From: Cellulomonas denverensis
GTDB taxonomy: Bacteria; Actinomycetota; Actinomycetes; Actinomycetales; Cellulomonadaceae
Direction: 5' to 3'
DNA: 64,000 nucleotides
Assembly (NCBI RefSeq): GCF_012396125.1
Contig: NZ_JAAXOX010000001.1
Location: 774,139 to 838,138 of the forward strand
The stretch's first letter is position 1. Each line of letters opens with the position of its first letter. Below the pieces are notes generated by a model. That model was given only the letters and a program-made list of their open reading frames with translations, did no database searches and was not told the origin of the DNA. Shown one piece after another: positions 36,108-44,787 of the stretch. Position numbers and translations under genes: made by a program.

Positions 36108-36192
36108 TGGGGTTCCAAAGATCGTATTTTTGTGCCACAGTGGCCGGCACCGGACACAGCGCCCGGACAATGACGTTCTGAGGAGGTCACCC

Positions 36193-36717
36193 ATGTCCGA
36201 CGTCCAACACCTGGTGGTGATGGGGGTCGCGGGGTCAGGCAAGACCACCGTCGCGCAGATCCTCGCCGACCGGCTCGGCTGGCCGTACGCCGAGGCCGAC
36301 GAGTTCCACCCGCAGGCGAACATCGACAAGATGTCGGCGGGCACCCCGCTGACCGACGATGACCGCTGGCCCTGGTTGCAGGCCATCCGGGACTGGCTGA
36401 CCGAGCAGACCCGGGCCGGCCGTAGCGCGATCGTCACCTGCTCCGCGCTCAAGGTCGCCTACCGGGACGTGCTGCGCGAGGCCGAGGGCCGGGTGCGGTT
36501 CGTGCACCTGGACGGCACGATCGAGCAGATCGGCGAGCGGATGTCCGGTCGCAAGGGCCACTTCATGCCGCCCTCGCTGCTGCCCTCCCAGTTCGAGACC
36601 CTGCAGCGACTCGGCGACGACGAGGACGGCGTGGTGATCCCGATCGCGATCTCCCCGCAGTCCGTGGCGGACGCCGCCCTGCGTGAGCTCGGCATCGAGG
36701 CCCGGAGGACCGCCTGA
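36193..36717 (+). CDS. gntK: Gluconokinase
   Basis: Phosphorylates gluconate to 6-phosphogluconate for the pentose phosphate or Entner-Doudoroff route. 174 residues, normal for GntK/IdnK. The P-loop is GVAGSGKTT (about 11-19), with DEFHPQANIDKMSAGTPLTD as the gluconate-binding region and LKVAYRDVLR conserved. The ATG follows a perfect AGGAGG seven bases away. The stop and the GntP start share TGATG, so the genes are coupled. A FadR-type operator lies upstream. Confidence 0.95.
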   Translation: MSDVQHLVVMGVAGSGKTTVAQILADRLGWPYAEADEFHPQANIDKMSAGTPLTDDDRWPWLQAIRDWLTEQTRAGRSAIVTCSALKVAYRDVLREAEGRVRFVHLDGTIEQIGERMSGRKGHFMPPSLLPSQFETLQRLGDDEDGVVIPIAISPQSVADAALRELGIEARRTA

Positions 36718-38099
36718 TGAGCACCGCACTCCTGGTCGCCGCCGTCGAGGCCGGCCCGGTCGCCTCCACCGGCCGCCTGGTCACCGCCGCCGTGATCGGC
36801 ATCGCCGTGCTGGTGGCGCTGATCGTCTGGCTGAAGCTGCACCCGTTCCTGTCGCTGATGATCGGCGCCGCGGTGCTGGCCGTGATCGCCGGCCTGCCCT
36901 ACACCGACGCCTTCACCTCCTTCACCACCGGGCTCGGCACGACAGTCGCCGGGGTCGGCATCCTGATCGCCCTGGGCGCGATCATCGGCAAACTCCTGAT
37001 CGACTCCGGCGGTGCCGACCAGATCGTCGACACCATCCTGGCCAAGACTCCGGCCAAGCGACTGCCGTGGGCGCTGGCCTTCGCCGCGTTCATCATCGGC
37101 ATCCCGCTGTTCTTCGAGGTCGGCGTGGTGCTGCTGATCCCGGTGGTGATGCTGGTCGCCCGGCGGTCCAAGCTGTCGATGATCGCGGTCGGCATCCCGG
37201 CGCTGGCCGGTCTGTCCGCGCTGCACGGCCTGGTGCCGCCGCACCCCGGACCGCTGATCGCCATCGACGCGCTGCAGGCCAATCTGGGCCTGACCCTGGG
37301 CCTCGGCCTGCTGGTCGCCGTGCCGACCGTCGCGGTGGCCGGCCCGCTCCTGGCCAAGCCGATGAGCCGCTGGGTGCCACTGGACCCGCCGACCGAGATC
37401 CTCGGCGCCGGCGACCGGGACGAGGACGCCAAGCGCCCCTCGTTCGGCATCGCGATCACCGTGGTGCTGCTGCCGGTGGTGCTGATGCTCGCCAAGACCC
37501 TGGCGGAGACGATCGGCTTTGAGGACACCGCCGTGGGTCAGGTGCTGGACTTCATCGGCACCCCGCTCGAGGCGCTGCTGATCACCTCGCTGGTCGCGCT
37601 GGTGCTGTTCGGCACGCTGCAGGGCCGGACCCGTAGCCAGGTCAGCAAGCTGGTCGACTCCTCCTTCGCGCCGATCGCCGGGATCCTGCTGATCGTCGGT
37701 GCCGGTGGTGGCTTCAAGCAGACCCTGGTGGACACCGGCGTCGGCGACGTGATCGCCAACGGCCTGGCCGACGCGCCGATCTCCCCGCTGCTGGCCGCCT
37801 GGCTGGTCGCGGTGCTGATCCGGGTCGCCACCGGGTCGGCAACCGTGGCGACCGTCACCGCCGCCGGGATCGTGGCGCCGCTCGCCGAGGGCCTGTCCCC
37901 GAGCCACGTCGCCCTGATGGTGCTGGCGATCGGCGCCGGGTCGGTGTTCCTCAGCCACGTGAACGACGCGGGATTCTGGCTGGTCAAGGAGTACTTCAAG
38001 ATGACCGTCGGCCAGACGTTCAAGACCTGGTCGCTGATGGAGTGTGTGCTGTCGGTGACCGCACTGATCGTGATCCTGTTGCTCAGTCTGGTCATCTAG
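36717..38099 (+). CDS. gntP: Gluconate:H+ symporter (GntP family)
   Basis: 460 residues with about twelve membrane helices, importing gluconate with protons. GntP-family landmarks: KLHPFLSLMIGA near the N-terminus, FFEVGVVLLIPVV, GLSALHGLVPPHPGP, RVATGSATVATVTAAGI and SHVNDAGFWLVKEYF near the C-terminus. The ATG begins on the last base of the gntK stop, so it is translated with gntK. A strong hairpin terminator follows the stop by five bases. Confidence 0.94.
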   Translation: MSTALLVAAVEAGPVASTGRLVTAAVIGIAVLVALIVWLKLHPFLSLMIGAAVLAVIAGLPYTDAFTSFTTGLGTTVAGVGILIALGAIIGKLLIDSGGADQIVDTILAKTPAKRLPWALAFAAFIIGIPLFFEVGVVLLIPVVMLVARRSKLSMIAVGIPALAGLSALHGLVPPHPGPLIAIDALQANLGLTLGLGLLVAVPTVAVAGPLLAKPMSRWVPLDPPTEILGAGDRDEDAKRPSFGIAITVVLLPVVLMLAKTLAETIGFEDTAVGQVLDFIGTPLEALLITSLVALVLFGTLQGRTRSQVSKLVDSSFAPIAGILLIVGAGGGFKQTLVDTGVGDVIANGLADAPISPLLAAWLVAVLIRVATGSATVATVTAAGIVAPLAEGLSPSHVALMVLAIGAGSVFLSHVNDAGFWLVKEYFKMTVGQTFKTWSLMECVLSVTALIVILLLSLVI

Positions 38100-38104
38100 A
38101 CCAC

Positions 38105-38153
38105 CCGGGCGGCACCGGCGGGGTACTCGACCCGACCCGCCGGAGCCGCCCGG
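38105..38153 (+). terminator. Terminator of the gntK-gntP operon
   Basis: Arms 38105-38122 and 38136-38153 pair over 18 positions with a single mismatch, around a 13-base loop, starting five bases after the gntP stop. No T tract follows. Confidence 0.85.
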
Positions 38154-38192
38154 ACTCGCGTCCGGGCCCATCGGTGAGGCACGCTGGCCCGC

Positions 38193-38744
38193 ATGTCCTT
38201 CCTCGATCGTCTGCGTCGTCAGGAACCGCAGCCGCTCCCCGCCCCCGGCGACCAGGTCCACCCCGGCTACCGCCCCCGGTTCAGCACCGAGTGCCAGAGC
38301 ATCTGGACCGAGCTGGTGCCGGAGCACGGCCGCTGCACCGTCCTGCAGGGCGAACTGCTCCGTGCGGTGCAGTCCCTGGCGGAGGAGGCGCAGCACAACG
38401 GCAACATCAACTGGGACCGCGACTTCGAGCGGTTCTGCGACCTGCTGCACACCCACCTGCACGACGCGGCACTGCCCGCCGAGGAGTGGGCCGCCGCCGA
38501 TCGTGACCTGGACGTGCTGCGCCGCTACGGCCGGGTCGCCTATGCGATGAAGCCGGACTGGGCCCGGGACGAGGACTACCCGGACCCCGCGGTGCCGGAG
38601 CCGTTGACCGAAGACCTGGCGCAGGGCCTGCCCGCCTACGTCCACGACGACGTCTACGACCACCTGTCCGACTGCGTGGCCCAGGTCGCCCGGGCGCACC
38701 CGCGGCCGATGCACTACGCGGCACCGGCCGACCAACTCCGCTGA
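38193..38744 (+). CDS. Conserved-looking cytoplasmic protein, unknown function
   Basis: 183 residues, acidic, with no signal or membrane segment and a Trp- and His-rich middle (NINWDRDFERFCDLLHTHLH). I recognise no family. Predicted coding is supported by the strong codon bias, by a clean start, and by a CACGCT box seven bases before the ATG (38180-38185), the leaderless pattern used by several genes here. It stands alone between the gntP terminator and a gene on the other strand. Confidence 0.65.
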   Translation: MSFLDRLRRQEPQPLPAPGDQVHPGYRPRFSTECQSIWTELVPEHGRCTVLQGELLRAVQSLAEEAQHNGNINWDRDFERFCDLLHTHLHDAALPAEEWAAADRDLDVLRRYGRVAYAMKPDWARDEDYPDPAVPEPLTEDLAQGLPAYVHDDVYDHLSDCVAQVARAHPRPMHYAAPADQLR

Positions 38745-38799
38745 GCGGAATGGCCGGCCGGTGAGTCCCGCCGTGGCGGGCCGCTGACGGGAGTGGCGG

Positions 38800-39102
38800 T
38801 CAGCCGCCGAGCGACCCGGACCGCGTCGTGCCATCCGGCGGCGTGCTGCGCACCTCCGGCTCGGGCGTGCGGGAGAGGGTGCTCTTGACCGCGTCGACCG
38901 CCTTGTCCTTCAGCGCACCGGCCTGCTCCTTGGCGAACTGCGCGGCGCCGGTCTCCAGGTCGTCGACCCTGGACTGCACCCGGGGGTCGTGCCACAGGCT
39001 GGAGGTCCAGCCCTTGATCTGCTCGTACCGGGCCCGGCCGGCGCGGGTGCCGAGCACGTAGCCCAGTGCGGCACCGACCACGAACGCGCTCTTCGCCTTC
39101 AT
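38800..39102 (-). CDS. YtxH-like small protein
   Basis: 100 residues. The N-terminal hydrophobic stretch (SAFVVGAALGYVLGTRAG, about 4-21) with a GY-LGTRAGR pattern is typical of YtxH-type general-stress membrane proteins in actinobacteria. An amphipathic helical region (DLETGAAQFAKEQAGALKDKA) and a Ser/Pro/Gly-rich tail follow. GGGAGGAATCCGCG precedes the ATG. It is probably anchored in the membrane by the single helix; the role is unknown. Confidence 0.75.
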   Translation of the reverse strand: MKAKSAFVVGAALGYVLGTRAGRARYEQIKGWTSSLWHDPRVQSRVDDLETGAAQFAKEQAGALKDKAVDAVKSTLSRTPEPEVRSTPPDGTTRSGSLGG

Positions 39103-39163
39103 CGCGGATTCCTCCCTCGTTGCTGGGGTTCCACGCTAGGCGAGCCCGGCCGGTCCCGCCCGC

Positions 39164-39970
39164 TCAGCCGCGGGGGTCGACCAGGCGGTGCCGCAGGGCC
39201 GTGACCAGGCCGTCGGTCAGCCCACCGGCGCGCAGCACCTGCTCCAGACCACCGTCCTCCTCCCGGGCGAGGTCGAGCATGGCGGCCATCGAGCGCGGGT
39301 CGGCACCCATCATCGGCGGCAGATCGGTCACCGGGACCCGGCTCAGCGCGGCGAGGGCGGCCGCCTGCGGTCCGTCCAGCATCTCCGCGGACATCCCGTG
39401 CACCGACATGATCCGGCTGTAGATCGCGTGCAGGTTGTCGGCGGTGCGGCCGTAGTCGGCCACGATGGTGTCCTGCTCGGCGCCGAGGGCGGTCAGCACC
39501 GAGGCGACCAGCACCCCGGTCCGGTCCTTGCCGGCCGCGCAGTGCACCACGGTCACCCCGGAGGCCGCCGCGATCATCCCGAGCAGGGCGACGATCGCCG
39601 GGGCGTTCTCCCGCAGCATGGTCAGGTAGGCCCGGCCGACCGCGGTCACGTCCACCCGGGCCAGCTGCGCCAGGACGTCCTGGTCCGCGCCACCGCCGCC
39701 CCCGACCGTGTCGAAGATCGGCACGTGGTGGTAGCTGACCGGCAGCCGACCCAGCGGCCCGCGCCCGGTGGCCTCCGCCTCGGCGGCCGAGCGCAGGTCC
39801 ACCACGTGGCTCAGGCCGTCCGACACCGCCTGGGTGGCCCATTCCTCGGTGACACAGGACATGTCGTCGGCCCGCCACAGCATCCCGGGACGGACGGTGC
39901 CGCCGGCGACCGGGGTACCGGCCAGGTCACGCAGATTCACCGGCGGGGACAGGACGGGGGTGGTCGTCAT
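39164..39970 (-). CDS. Tyrosine-protein phosphatase (dual-specificity-like, Tyr_phosphatase3 type)
   Basis: 268 residues. The signature loop VVHCAAGKDRTG carries the nucleophile Cys144 and Arg150, and the HCxxGKDRTG form is that of bacterial and mycobacterial PtpB-like enzymes, some of which also act on phosphoinositides. NLRDLAGTPV near the N-terminus is the conserved family start motif, and RADDM/DLRSAAEAE are also typical. GGAAGGCG precedes the ATG. It is divergent from the PPK2 gene with 142 bp between starts. Targets are unknown. Confidence 0.9.
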   Translation of the reverse strand: MTTTPVLSPPVNLRDLAGTPVAGGTVRPGMLWRADDMSCVTEEWATQAVSDGLSHVVDLRSAAEAEATGRGPLGRLPVSYHHVPIFDTVGGGGGADQDVLAQLARVDVTAVGRAYLTMLRENAPAIVALLGMIAAASGVTVVHCAAGKDRTGVLVASVLTALGAEQDTIVADYGRTADNLHAIYSRIMSVHGMSAEMLDGPQAAALAALSRVPVTDLPPMMGADPRSMAAMLDLAREEDGGLEQVLRAGGLTDGLVTALRHRLVDPRG

Positions 39971-40112
39971 GGCGAACGCCTTCCAGCTCCGGCGGCCGGC
40001 CCGACGGCTGACGACCGGGTGGTCGGCGGGAACGGCACGCGCGTCCGGTCCAGGGTCGCAGACTCCCGCCGCTGCCCTCGACCTCGCCGCGCCGCCGGGC
40101 TACGGTCCGGAC

Positions 40113-40913
40113 ATGACGAAGCTGTCCCGGCAGGAGTACGAGGCCGAGTTGTACCGGCTGCAGTCGGAGCTGGTCACGCTGCAACGCTGGGTGCAGGCCA
40201 CCGGCGCGCGGGTGGTGGTGATCTTCGAGGGCCGGGACGCCGCGGGCAAGGGCGGCACGATCAAGCGGATCACCGAGTACCTCAGCCCCCGGGTGGTCCG
40301 GATCGCGGCACTGCCCGCCCCCACCGGCCGCGAGCGCGGGCAGTGGTACTTCCAGCGCTACGTCGCGCACCTGCCGTCGGCCGGGGAGGTCGTGCTCTTC
40401 GACCGGTCGTGGTACAACCGCGCCGGGGTGGAGAAGGTGATGGGCTTCTGCACCGACGAGGAGCACGCCCGGTTCCTGCACCAGGCGCCCGGCTTCGAGC
40501 AGATGCTGATCGAGGACGGCATCCTGCTGCGCAAGTACTGGTTCTCGGTGTCGGACAAGGTGCAGCTCAAGCGGTTCCGGTCCCGGCTGGACGACCCGCT
40601 GCGGCAGTGGAAGCTGAGCCCGATGGACCTGGAGTCGATCCGCCGGTGGGAGGACTACTCCCGGGCCAAGGACGAGATGTTCGCGCACACCGACACCGCG
40701 GACAGCCCGTGGTTCGTGGTGGAGTCGGACTCCAAGAAGGCCGCGCGGCTGAACATGATCCACCACCTGCTGGCCAGCATCCCGTACTCCGACGTGCCGC
40801 ACCCCCCGGTGGAGCTGCCGTCGCGCCCGGTGCGGACCGGCACCTACCGGCGACCGCCGCGCGAGCAGTTCACCACCGTGCCCGATCACGCCGCCCGGGT
40901 GGCCGGCGGCTGA
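40113..40913 (+). CDS. ppk2: Polyphosphate kinase 2
   Basis: Transfers phosphate between polyphosphate and nucleotides. 266 residues, a one-domain PPK2. Walker A is EGRDAAGKGGTIKR (about 39-52), Walker B is VVLFDRSWYNRAG (about 93-105), and WYFQRYVAHLP and SDKVQLKRFRSR form the usual lid region. Single-domain enzymes of this length usually phosphorylate nucleoside mono- or diphosphates with polyphosphate; specificity cannot be decided from these motifs. TACGGT lies six bases before the ATG, the leaderless pattern. Confidence 0.94.
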   Translation: MTKLSRQEYEAELYRLQSELVTLQRWVQATGARVVVIFEGRDAAGKGGTIKRITEYLSPRVVRIAALPAPTGRERGQWYFQRYVAHLPSAGEVVLFDRSWYNRAGVEKVMGFCTDEEHARFLHQAPGFEQMLIEDGILLRKYWFSVSDKVQLKRFRSRLDDPLRQWKLSPMDLESIRRWEDYSRAKDEMFAHTDTADSPWFVVESDSKKAARLNMIHHLLASIPYSDVPHPPVELPSRPVRTGTYRRPPREQFTTVPDHAARVAGG

Positions 40914-40928
40914 CCCGGACGCGGCGGC

Positions 40929-41687
40929 TCAGACCTCCGCGAACCGGGCCCGGGCGAAGGCGTACACCCCGTAGCAGGCGAAGCCGAGCGCGATCAGGCA
41001 CAGCAGCACCGCCCCGAACGGCAGCCCGGCCAGCGTGTGCAGCGCCACGTCCATCCCCTGGGCCCGCTCCGGGTCGGCCTGGATCGCCGCGACGATCACC
41101 AGCACCCCGACCACGACCAGGGCGACCCCCTTGCCGATGTACCCGGCCTGCCCGGCGCGCTCCACCGCGGTACCCGGGTGCCGGCGCAGGTCGTCCAGGA
41201 ACGTCCGCCGCCAGCCCTTGACCACGTGGTATCCGCCGACCCCGACGATGCCGGCGCCGACCAGCCCGACCAGCACCCGACCGGGCACCGAGCCGAGCAG
41301 CCCGGCGGTCGGCGTGCCACCCGAACCGGCGCCGGCGAGCACCTGCACCGTGGTGGCGGCCAGCACGGCGTAGACCACGGCCTTGCCGCCGGCCTTGGCC
41401 CGGTCCGCCGCGTCACCGTGCGCGATCGCGTCCACCGCCTGCCACAGCGCGAGCAGCACGAAGCCGGCCAGCAGCACCACCAGCAGTACCCGGCCGGCGC
41501 CCTCGGAGCCGAGCTGGGCCAGCGCACCCTGCTGATCGGCCTCCTGCCCGCCGGACCCGAAGGCCAGCCGGACGGTCACCCAGGCCAGCAGCAGGTGCAG
41601 CACACCGCTGGCCGCATAGCCGAGCCGGGCGCCGCGTTCCAGCAGCGGGTGGTCGCCGGCGCGGCCGGCCGCCGCGCGCACCGTCAC
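40929..41687 (-). CDS. DUF1206 membrane protein
   Basis: 252 residues made of three repeated units of two helices each, with the unit pattern ARLGYAASGVLHLLLAW / AGKAVVYAVLA / AGYIGKGVALVVVGVL. This threefold structure identifies DUF1206, a widespread actinobacterial family of unknown function. About six membrane helices are visible. The GTG at 41687 is the only plausible start. It is convergent with ppk2 (15 bp between stops). Confidence 0.88.
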   Translation of the reverse strand: MTVRAAAGRAGDHPLLERGARLGYAASGVLHLLLAWVTVRLAFGSGGQEADQQGALAQLGSEGAGRVLLVVLLAGFVLLALWQAVDAIAHGDAADRAKAGGKAVVYAVLAATTVQVLAGAGSGGTPTAGLLGSVPGRVLVGLVGAGIVGVGGYHVVKGWRRTFLDDLRRHPGTAVERAGQAGYIGKGVALVVVGVLVIVAAIQADPERAQGMDVALHTLAGLPFGAVLLCLIALGFACYGVYAFARARFAEV

Positions 41688-41773
41688 TGGTCGCCTCGTG
41701 TCTGGGCCATCGTGGTGGGTCCTCCCCGTCGATCCGAGGGCCCATCAGAGCACGGGGCGGCACGGCCCGCAGG

Positions 41774-43027
41774 TCAGACGCCGAGCAACTCCGGCTCGGC
41801 CCGCTCGGCCCCGGCTCGCCGGAACGGGGCGGTCAGGGTGGGCAGGATCTGCCGCCGGTGCCGGGCCAGCACCACCGCCGCGATCACCAGGTACACCACG
41901 GAGAGCACGAACCGCCCGGTGGTGCCGGTGACCACGAACTGCACCGCGAACAATCCGAGCAGCGTCCAGGCCGACCAGCGGGCGAACCGCAGCGAGATCA
42001 GGATCGCCACGCCCATCAGGGTCTGGGCCGCGGTCAGCAGCATCTCCTCGGTCTGCCGGGTGTCCAGCACCAGGCTCGCCGACCCGCCACCGGCCAGGTA
42101 GGCGATCGGCAGCGAGCCGACCAGCAGGGTCCACTGGTTGATCTTGGAGGAGATCAGGGTGGCGATCGCCGCGGTGCCCTTGCCGCGCCAGGCGAACAGG
42201 ATCGCGACGATGAACTCCGGCGCCTCGGAGGCGAGCGGGGCCAGCCACTGCACCAGCAGGAACTCGTCGATGCCCAGCTGGGTGCCCGAGGCCACCAGCG
42301 ACTCGGCGAACGGCTCCGCGCTGGCCAGGATCACCAGTGCGGCGAGCACGAACAGCGCGACCACCAGCGGCCGGCGCCGATTGCGGGGCAGCGCGCCGAT
42401 CACCGCGGCGGTGCCGATCAGGTCCGGCTCCTCCGCCTCGCCGCGGGTCAGCCGGTACAGGTAGAAGCCGAACCAGCCGATCATCGCCAGGCCGAACACC
42501 AGGTGGATGTGCCCGGTGGCCGGGATGACGAAGGCGGCGACCCCGGCGATCAGCAGGAAGCCGAGCTCCAGCCGGTTGCCCGGTTCCAGCGCCAGCTGCC
42601 GGGTGGGCTTGCGGCTGACCCGGCCCGCGACGTACAGCGAGACCAGCACCACCAGCGGCCAGCCCAGGCCGAGCAGCAACCGGTTCGAGCCGGTCATGTT
42701 CGCAGCGGCGTACTGCACGTAGGCCGGGTCGTGGCCGGCGGTGTAGGCGTAGAACAGGTCGACGGCGTACTCGGGCAGCACGGCGATCAGGGCGAGCACC
42801 GCGATCGCGAAGCCGCCGGAGACGTCGACCTGGGCGGCCTCCGCGGCCCAGGCCAGCACGAAGGAGGCGGCCACCACGGCGGCGCCGTACAGGACGAGCT
42901 GGATCAGCGGGTCGGGGTGGCTGCCGGACAGCCGCAGCACGAGCGCCGGGGCGGCGATCAGCACGGCGATGGTCAGCGATCTGACCAGTACCCGCAGCGG
43001 CGGGACGGCGAGGGACCTGGCGGACAT
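41774..43027 (-). CDS. CaCA-family cation/proton (Ca2+ or Mn2+) exchanger
   Basis: 417 residues with about ten to eleven membrane helices and two alpha-repeat motifs, AVLPEYAVDLFYAY (about 83-96) and PLASEAPEFIVAILFAW (about 265-285), whose Glu residues bind the cation. The yybP-ykoY riboswitch directly upstream responds to Mn2+ in characterised cases, so this protein may export manganese; calcium export is the alternative for this fold. ATG 43027 (GGAAGG upstream) is preferred; an in-frame GTG at 43072 would add 15 non-hydrophobic residues. Confidence 0.88.
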   Translation of the reverse strand: MSARSLAVPPLRVLVRSLTIAVLIAAPALVLRLSGSHPDPLIQLVLYGAAVVAASFVLAWAAEAAQVDVSGGFAIAVLALIAVLPEYAVDLFYAYTAGHDPAYVQYAAANMTGSNRLLLGLGWPLVVLVSLYVAGRVSRKPTRQLALEPGNRLELGFLLIAGVAAFVIPATGHIHLVFGLAMIGWFGFYLYRLTRGEAEEPDLIGTAAVIGALPRNRRRPLVVALFVLAALVILASAEPFAESLVASGTQLGIDEFLLVQWLAPLASEAPEFIVAILFAWRGKGTAAIATLISSKINQWTLLVGSLPIAYLAGGGSASLVLDTRQTEEMLLTAAQTLMGVAILISLRFARWSAWTLLGLFAVQFVVTGTTGRFVLSVVYLVIAAVVLARHRRQILPTLTAPFRRAGAERAEPELLGV

Positions 43028-43102
43028 GGTGGTGTCGGGACCTTCCGGACTGGCGGCAACCAGCCGAAGCACCGGGGCTCCGGCCGACCGCGAACAATGA
43101 CG

Positions 43103-43220
43103 GTTCGGCCGAAGGTCTCGCCCACCGGATCGGCGCGATGACCGGGTGCTGCGGCACCAGTGTGTCGACCATCGCTGCCGGTCAGCGCCTGACCGGCCGG
43201 GCTACTCCCCTTCGCGGGCG
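43103..43220 (-). promoter_or_regulatory. yybP-ykoY (Mn2+) riboswitch
   Basis: Read on the minus strand, the leader carries the family's conserved pieces in order: GAAGGGGAGTAGC (ending at 43201), GTCGACACACTGG, and GGGCGAGACCTTCGG (about 43125-43108). GAAGG and CCTTC at the ends can close helix P1. A GC-rich hairpin arm follows the first motif (CCGGTCAG-GCG-CTGACCGG). It ends about 76 bp before the exchanger's ATG. In studied members Mn2+ binding turns the downstream exporter gene on. Confidence 0.9.
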
Positions 43221-43236
43221 CCACACTAGAGGGCAT

Positions 43237-43279
43237 TTCCAGAAATGAGCAACAATCCCGATCCCCGCATTTTCTGGAA
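43237..43279. promoter_or_regulatory. Inverted repeat at the riboswitch/AI-2E divergent promoter region
   Basis: TTCCAGAAATG (43237-43247) and CATTTTCTGGAA (43268-43279) are complementary with one extra T, 20 bp apart. It lies in the most AT-rich stretch of this neighbourhood, between the riboswitch leader and the divergent AI-2E-type gene, so it may be a regulator site or the promoter core. No binding protein is suggested. Confidence 0.45.
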
Positions 43280-43392
43280 CGGCTGTCCGGCCGTCATTCA
43301 TCGGATCGCCGAACTCCCCGATCCGGCTGCCCACCGGGCGAGCTCGGTCCCGTCCCCGTAATCTCGCTGCTCACGGGCCCGAGGCGAGGAGA

Positions 43393-44565
43393 GTGAGCGC
43401 GCGGATGTGGTGGGCGAGACGACCCAGGACCGAACCGGAGCGACCGAGCGGCGGACCGGTCGACCCTGCCGCACCCCGCGCGGGCGCGCTGTGGGCGGAC
43501 GACTTCGGCCGGATCGCCACCCGGTCGGTGCAGGCGCTGGCCCTGATCGCACTGGTCACCGTGGCGGTGTTCGCCCTGACCCGGCTCACGCTGGTGGTGA
43601 TCCCGGTGCTGATCGCCCTGGTGCTGGCCAGTGCGATCCACCCGCTGGTGTCCTGGCTGCGCCGGCACCGCTTCCCGTCGATCCTGGCCACCTGGGCGGC
43701 GCTGCTCGCGATCGTCGCGGTGTTCGCCGGGGTGATGACCGCCGTGGTCTACGCGGTGGTGGACCAGTGGCAGGACCTCGCCGACCAGGCGGTCGCCGGG
43801 CTCGGCGAACTCCAGGAGTCGCTGCGCCACCTGCCGTTCGAGATCTCCGAGCAGCAGATCCAGGACGCCCAGGACACGGTCACCGGCTTCTTGACCTCCA
43901 GCAGCTTCGGCGCGGGGGCGATCGCCGGGTTCTCGGCCGGGGCGAACTTCGTCACCGGCGCGGTGCTGACCTTCGTGGTGCTGTTCTTCTTCCTCAAGGA
44001 CGGGCCGCGGATCTGGGAGTTCCTGCTCCGGCCGTTCGAGGGTGAGGCCTACGCCCGCGGCAAGCGGATCGGGGGCCGCACGGTCAGCACGATGGGCGGT
44101 TACGTGCGCGGCACCGCCATCGTCGCCGCGGTGGACGCAATCGGGATCGGGGTCGGCCTGGTGATCATGGGCGTGCCGCTCGCGATCCCGCTGGCGGTGC
44201 TGGTCTTCCTGCTGGCGTTCATCCCGCTGGTCGGCGCCACGCTGGCCGGGGTGCTGGCCGCGCTGGTGACCCTGGTGGCCAACGGCTGGGTGGACGCGCT
44301 GATCGTGGTGGCGATCGTGATCGCGGTGAACCAGTTGGAGGGGAACCTGCTGCAGCCGGTGGTGATGGCACGGTCGCTGGCCCTGCACCCGCTGGTCATC
44401 CTGGTCGCGGTCACCGTCGGCACCGTGCTGGCCGGGATCACCGGCGCCGTGCTGGCCGTGCCGGTGGCGGCGTCGCTGTGGGGTGCGGTGCAGGTGTGGA
44501 ACGGCCCGGACCAACCCGCCCGGCCGATGCAGCGCAAACGGCTGGAGACCTCCGAGGGGCGCTGA
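43393..44565 (+). CDS. AI-2E family transporter (PerM-like)
   Basis: 390 residues. About eight membrane helices in the family layout: two or three N-terminal helices (VTVAVFALTRLTLVVIPVLIA), an amphipathic region (about 115-160), then helices with FFFLKDGPRIWEFL, GGYVRGTAIVAAVDAIGIG and ANGWVDALIVVAIVIAVNQLEGNLLQPVVM, the strongest family signature. Members export small molecules or ions; AI-2 itself is only one proposed substrate. GTG 43393 has GAGGAGA upstream; ATG 43405 is an alternative. It is divergent from the CaCA gene. Confidence 0.9.
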   Translation: MSARMWWARRPRTEPERPSGGPVDPAAPRAGALWADDFGRIATRSVQALALIALVTVAVFALTRLTLVVIPVLIALVLASAIHPLVSWLRRHRFPSILATWAALLAIVAVFAGVMTAVVYAVVDQWQDLADQAVAGLGELQESLRHLPFEISEQQIQDAQDTVTGFLTSSSFGAGAIAGFSAGANFVTGAVLTFVVLFFFLKDGPRIWEFLLRPFEGEAYARGKRIGGRTVSTMGGYVRGTAIVAAVDAIGIGVGLVIMGVPLAIPLAVLVFLLAFIPLVGATLAGVLAALVTLVANGWVDALIVVAIVIAVNQLEGNLLQPVVMARSLALHPLVILVAVTVGTVLAGITGAVLAVPVAASLWGAVQVWNGPDQPARPMQRKRLETSEGR

Positions 44566-44566
44566 C

Positions 44567-44686
44567 TCAGCGCCGGACCGCCGGCAGCTTCCCGCGCCGG
44601 CGCACCCGCTGCACCAGGGTGCCCGCACCGATCACGGCGCACACCACGGCGAACTCCGCCAGCACGATCAGCACCTGCCAGGACAC
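44567..44686 (-). CDS. 39-residue single-helix membrane protein
   Basis: A very small gene, below common annotation cut-offs. The GTG at 44686 has a perfect GGAGGAG five bases upstream. The product has one hydrophobic helix (VLIVLAEFAVVCAVIGAGTL) and a strongly basic tail (RVRRRGKLPAVRR), a layout typical of functional small membrane proteins. It ends two bases from the convergent AI-2E gene's stop. Support is the ribosome site, clean topology and fit between neighbours; no family is recognised. Confidence 0.6.
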   Translation of the reverse strand: MSWQVLIVLAEFAVVCAVIGAGTLVQRVRRRGKLPAVRR

Positions 44687-44787
44687 GACGACTCCTCCGT
44701 TGTTGGCTACTGTCCCCCATGCTCGCGCGCCTGGCGGCCCGGCCACATCGGCCCACGGGCGTATCTCCGGCTACGCCCTGAGACGGA

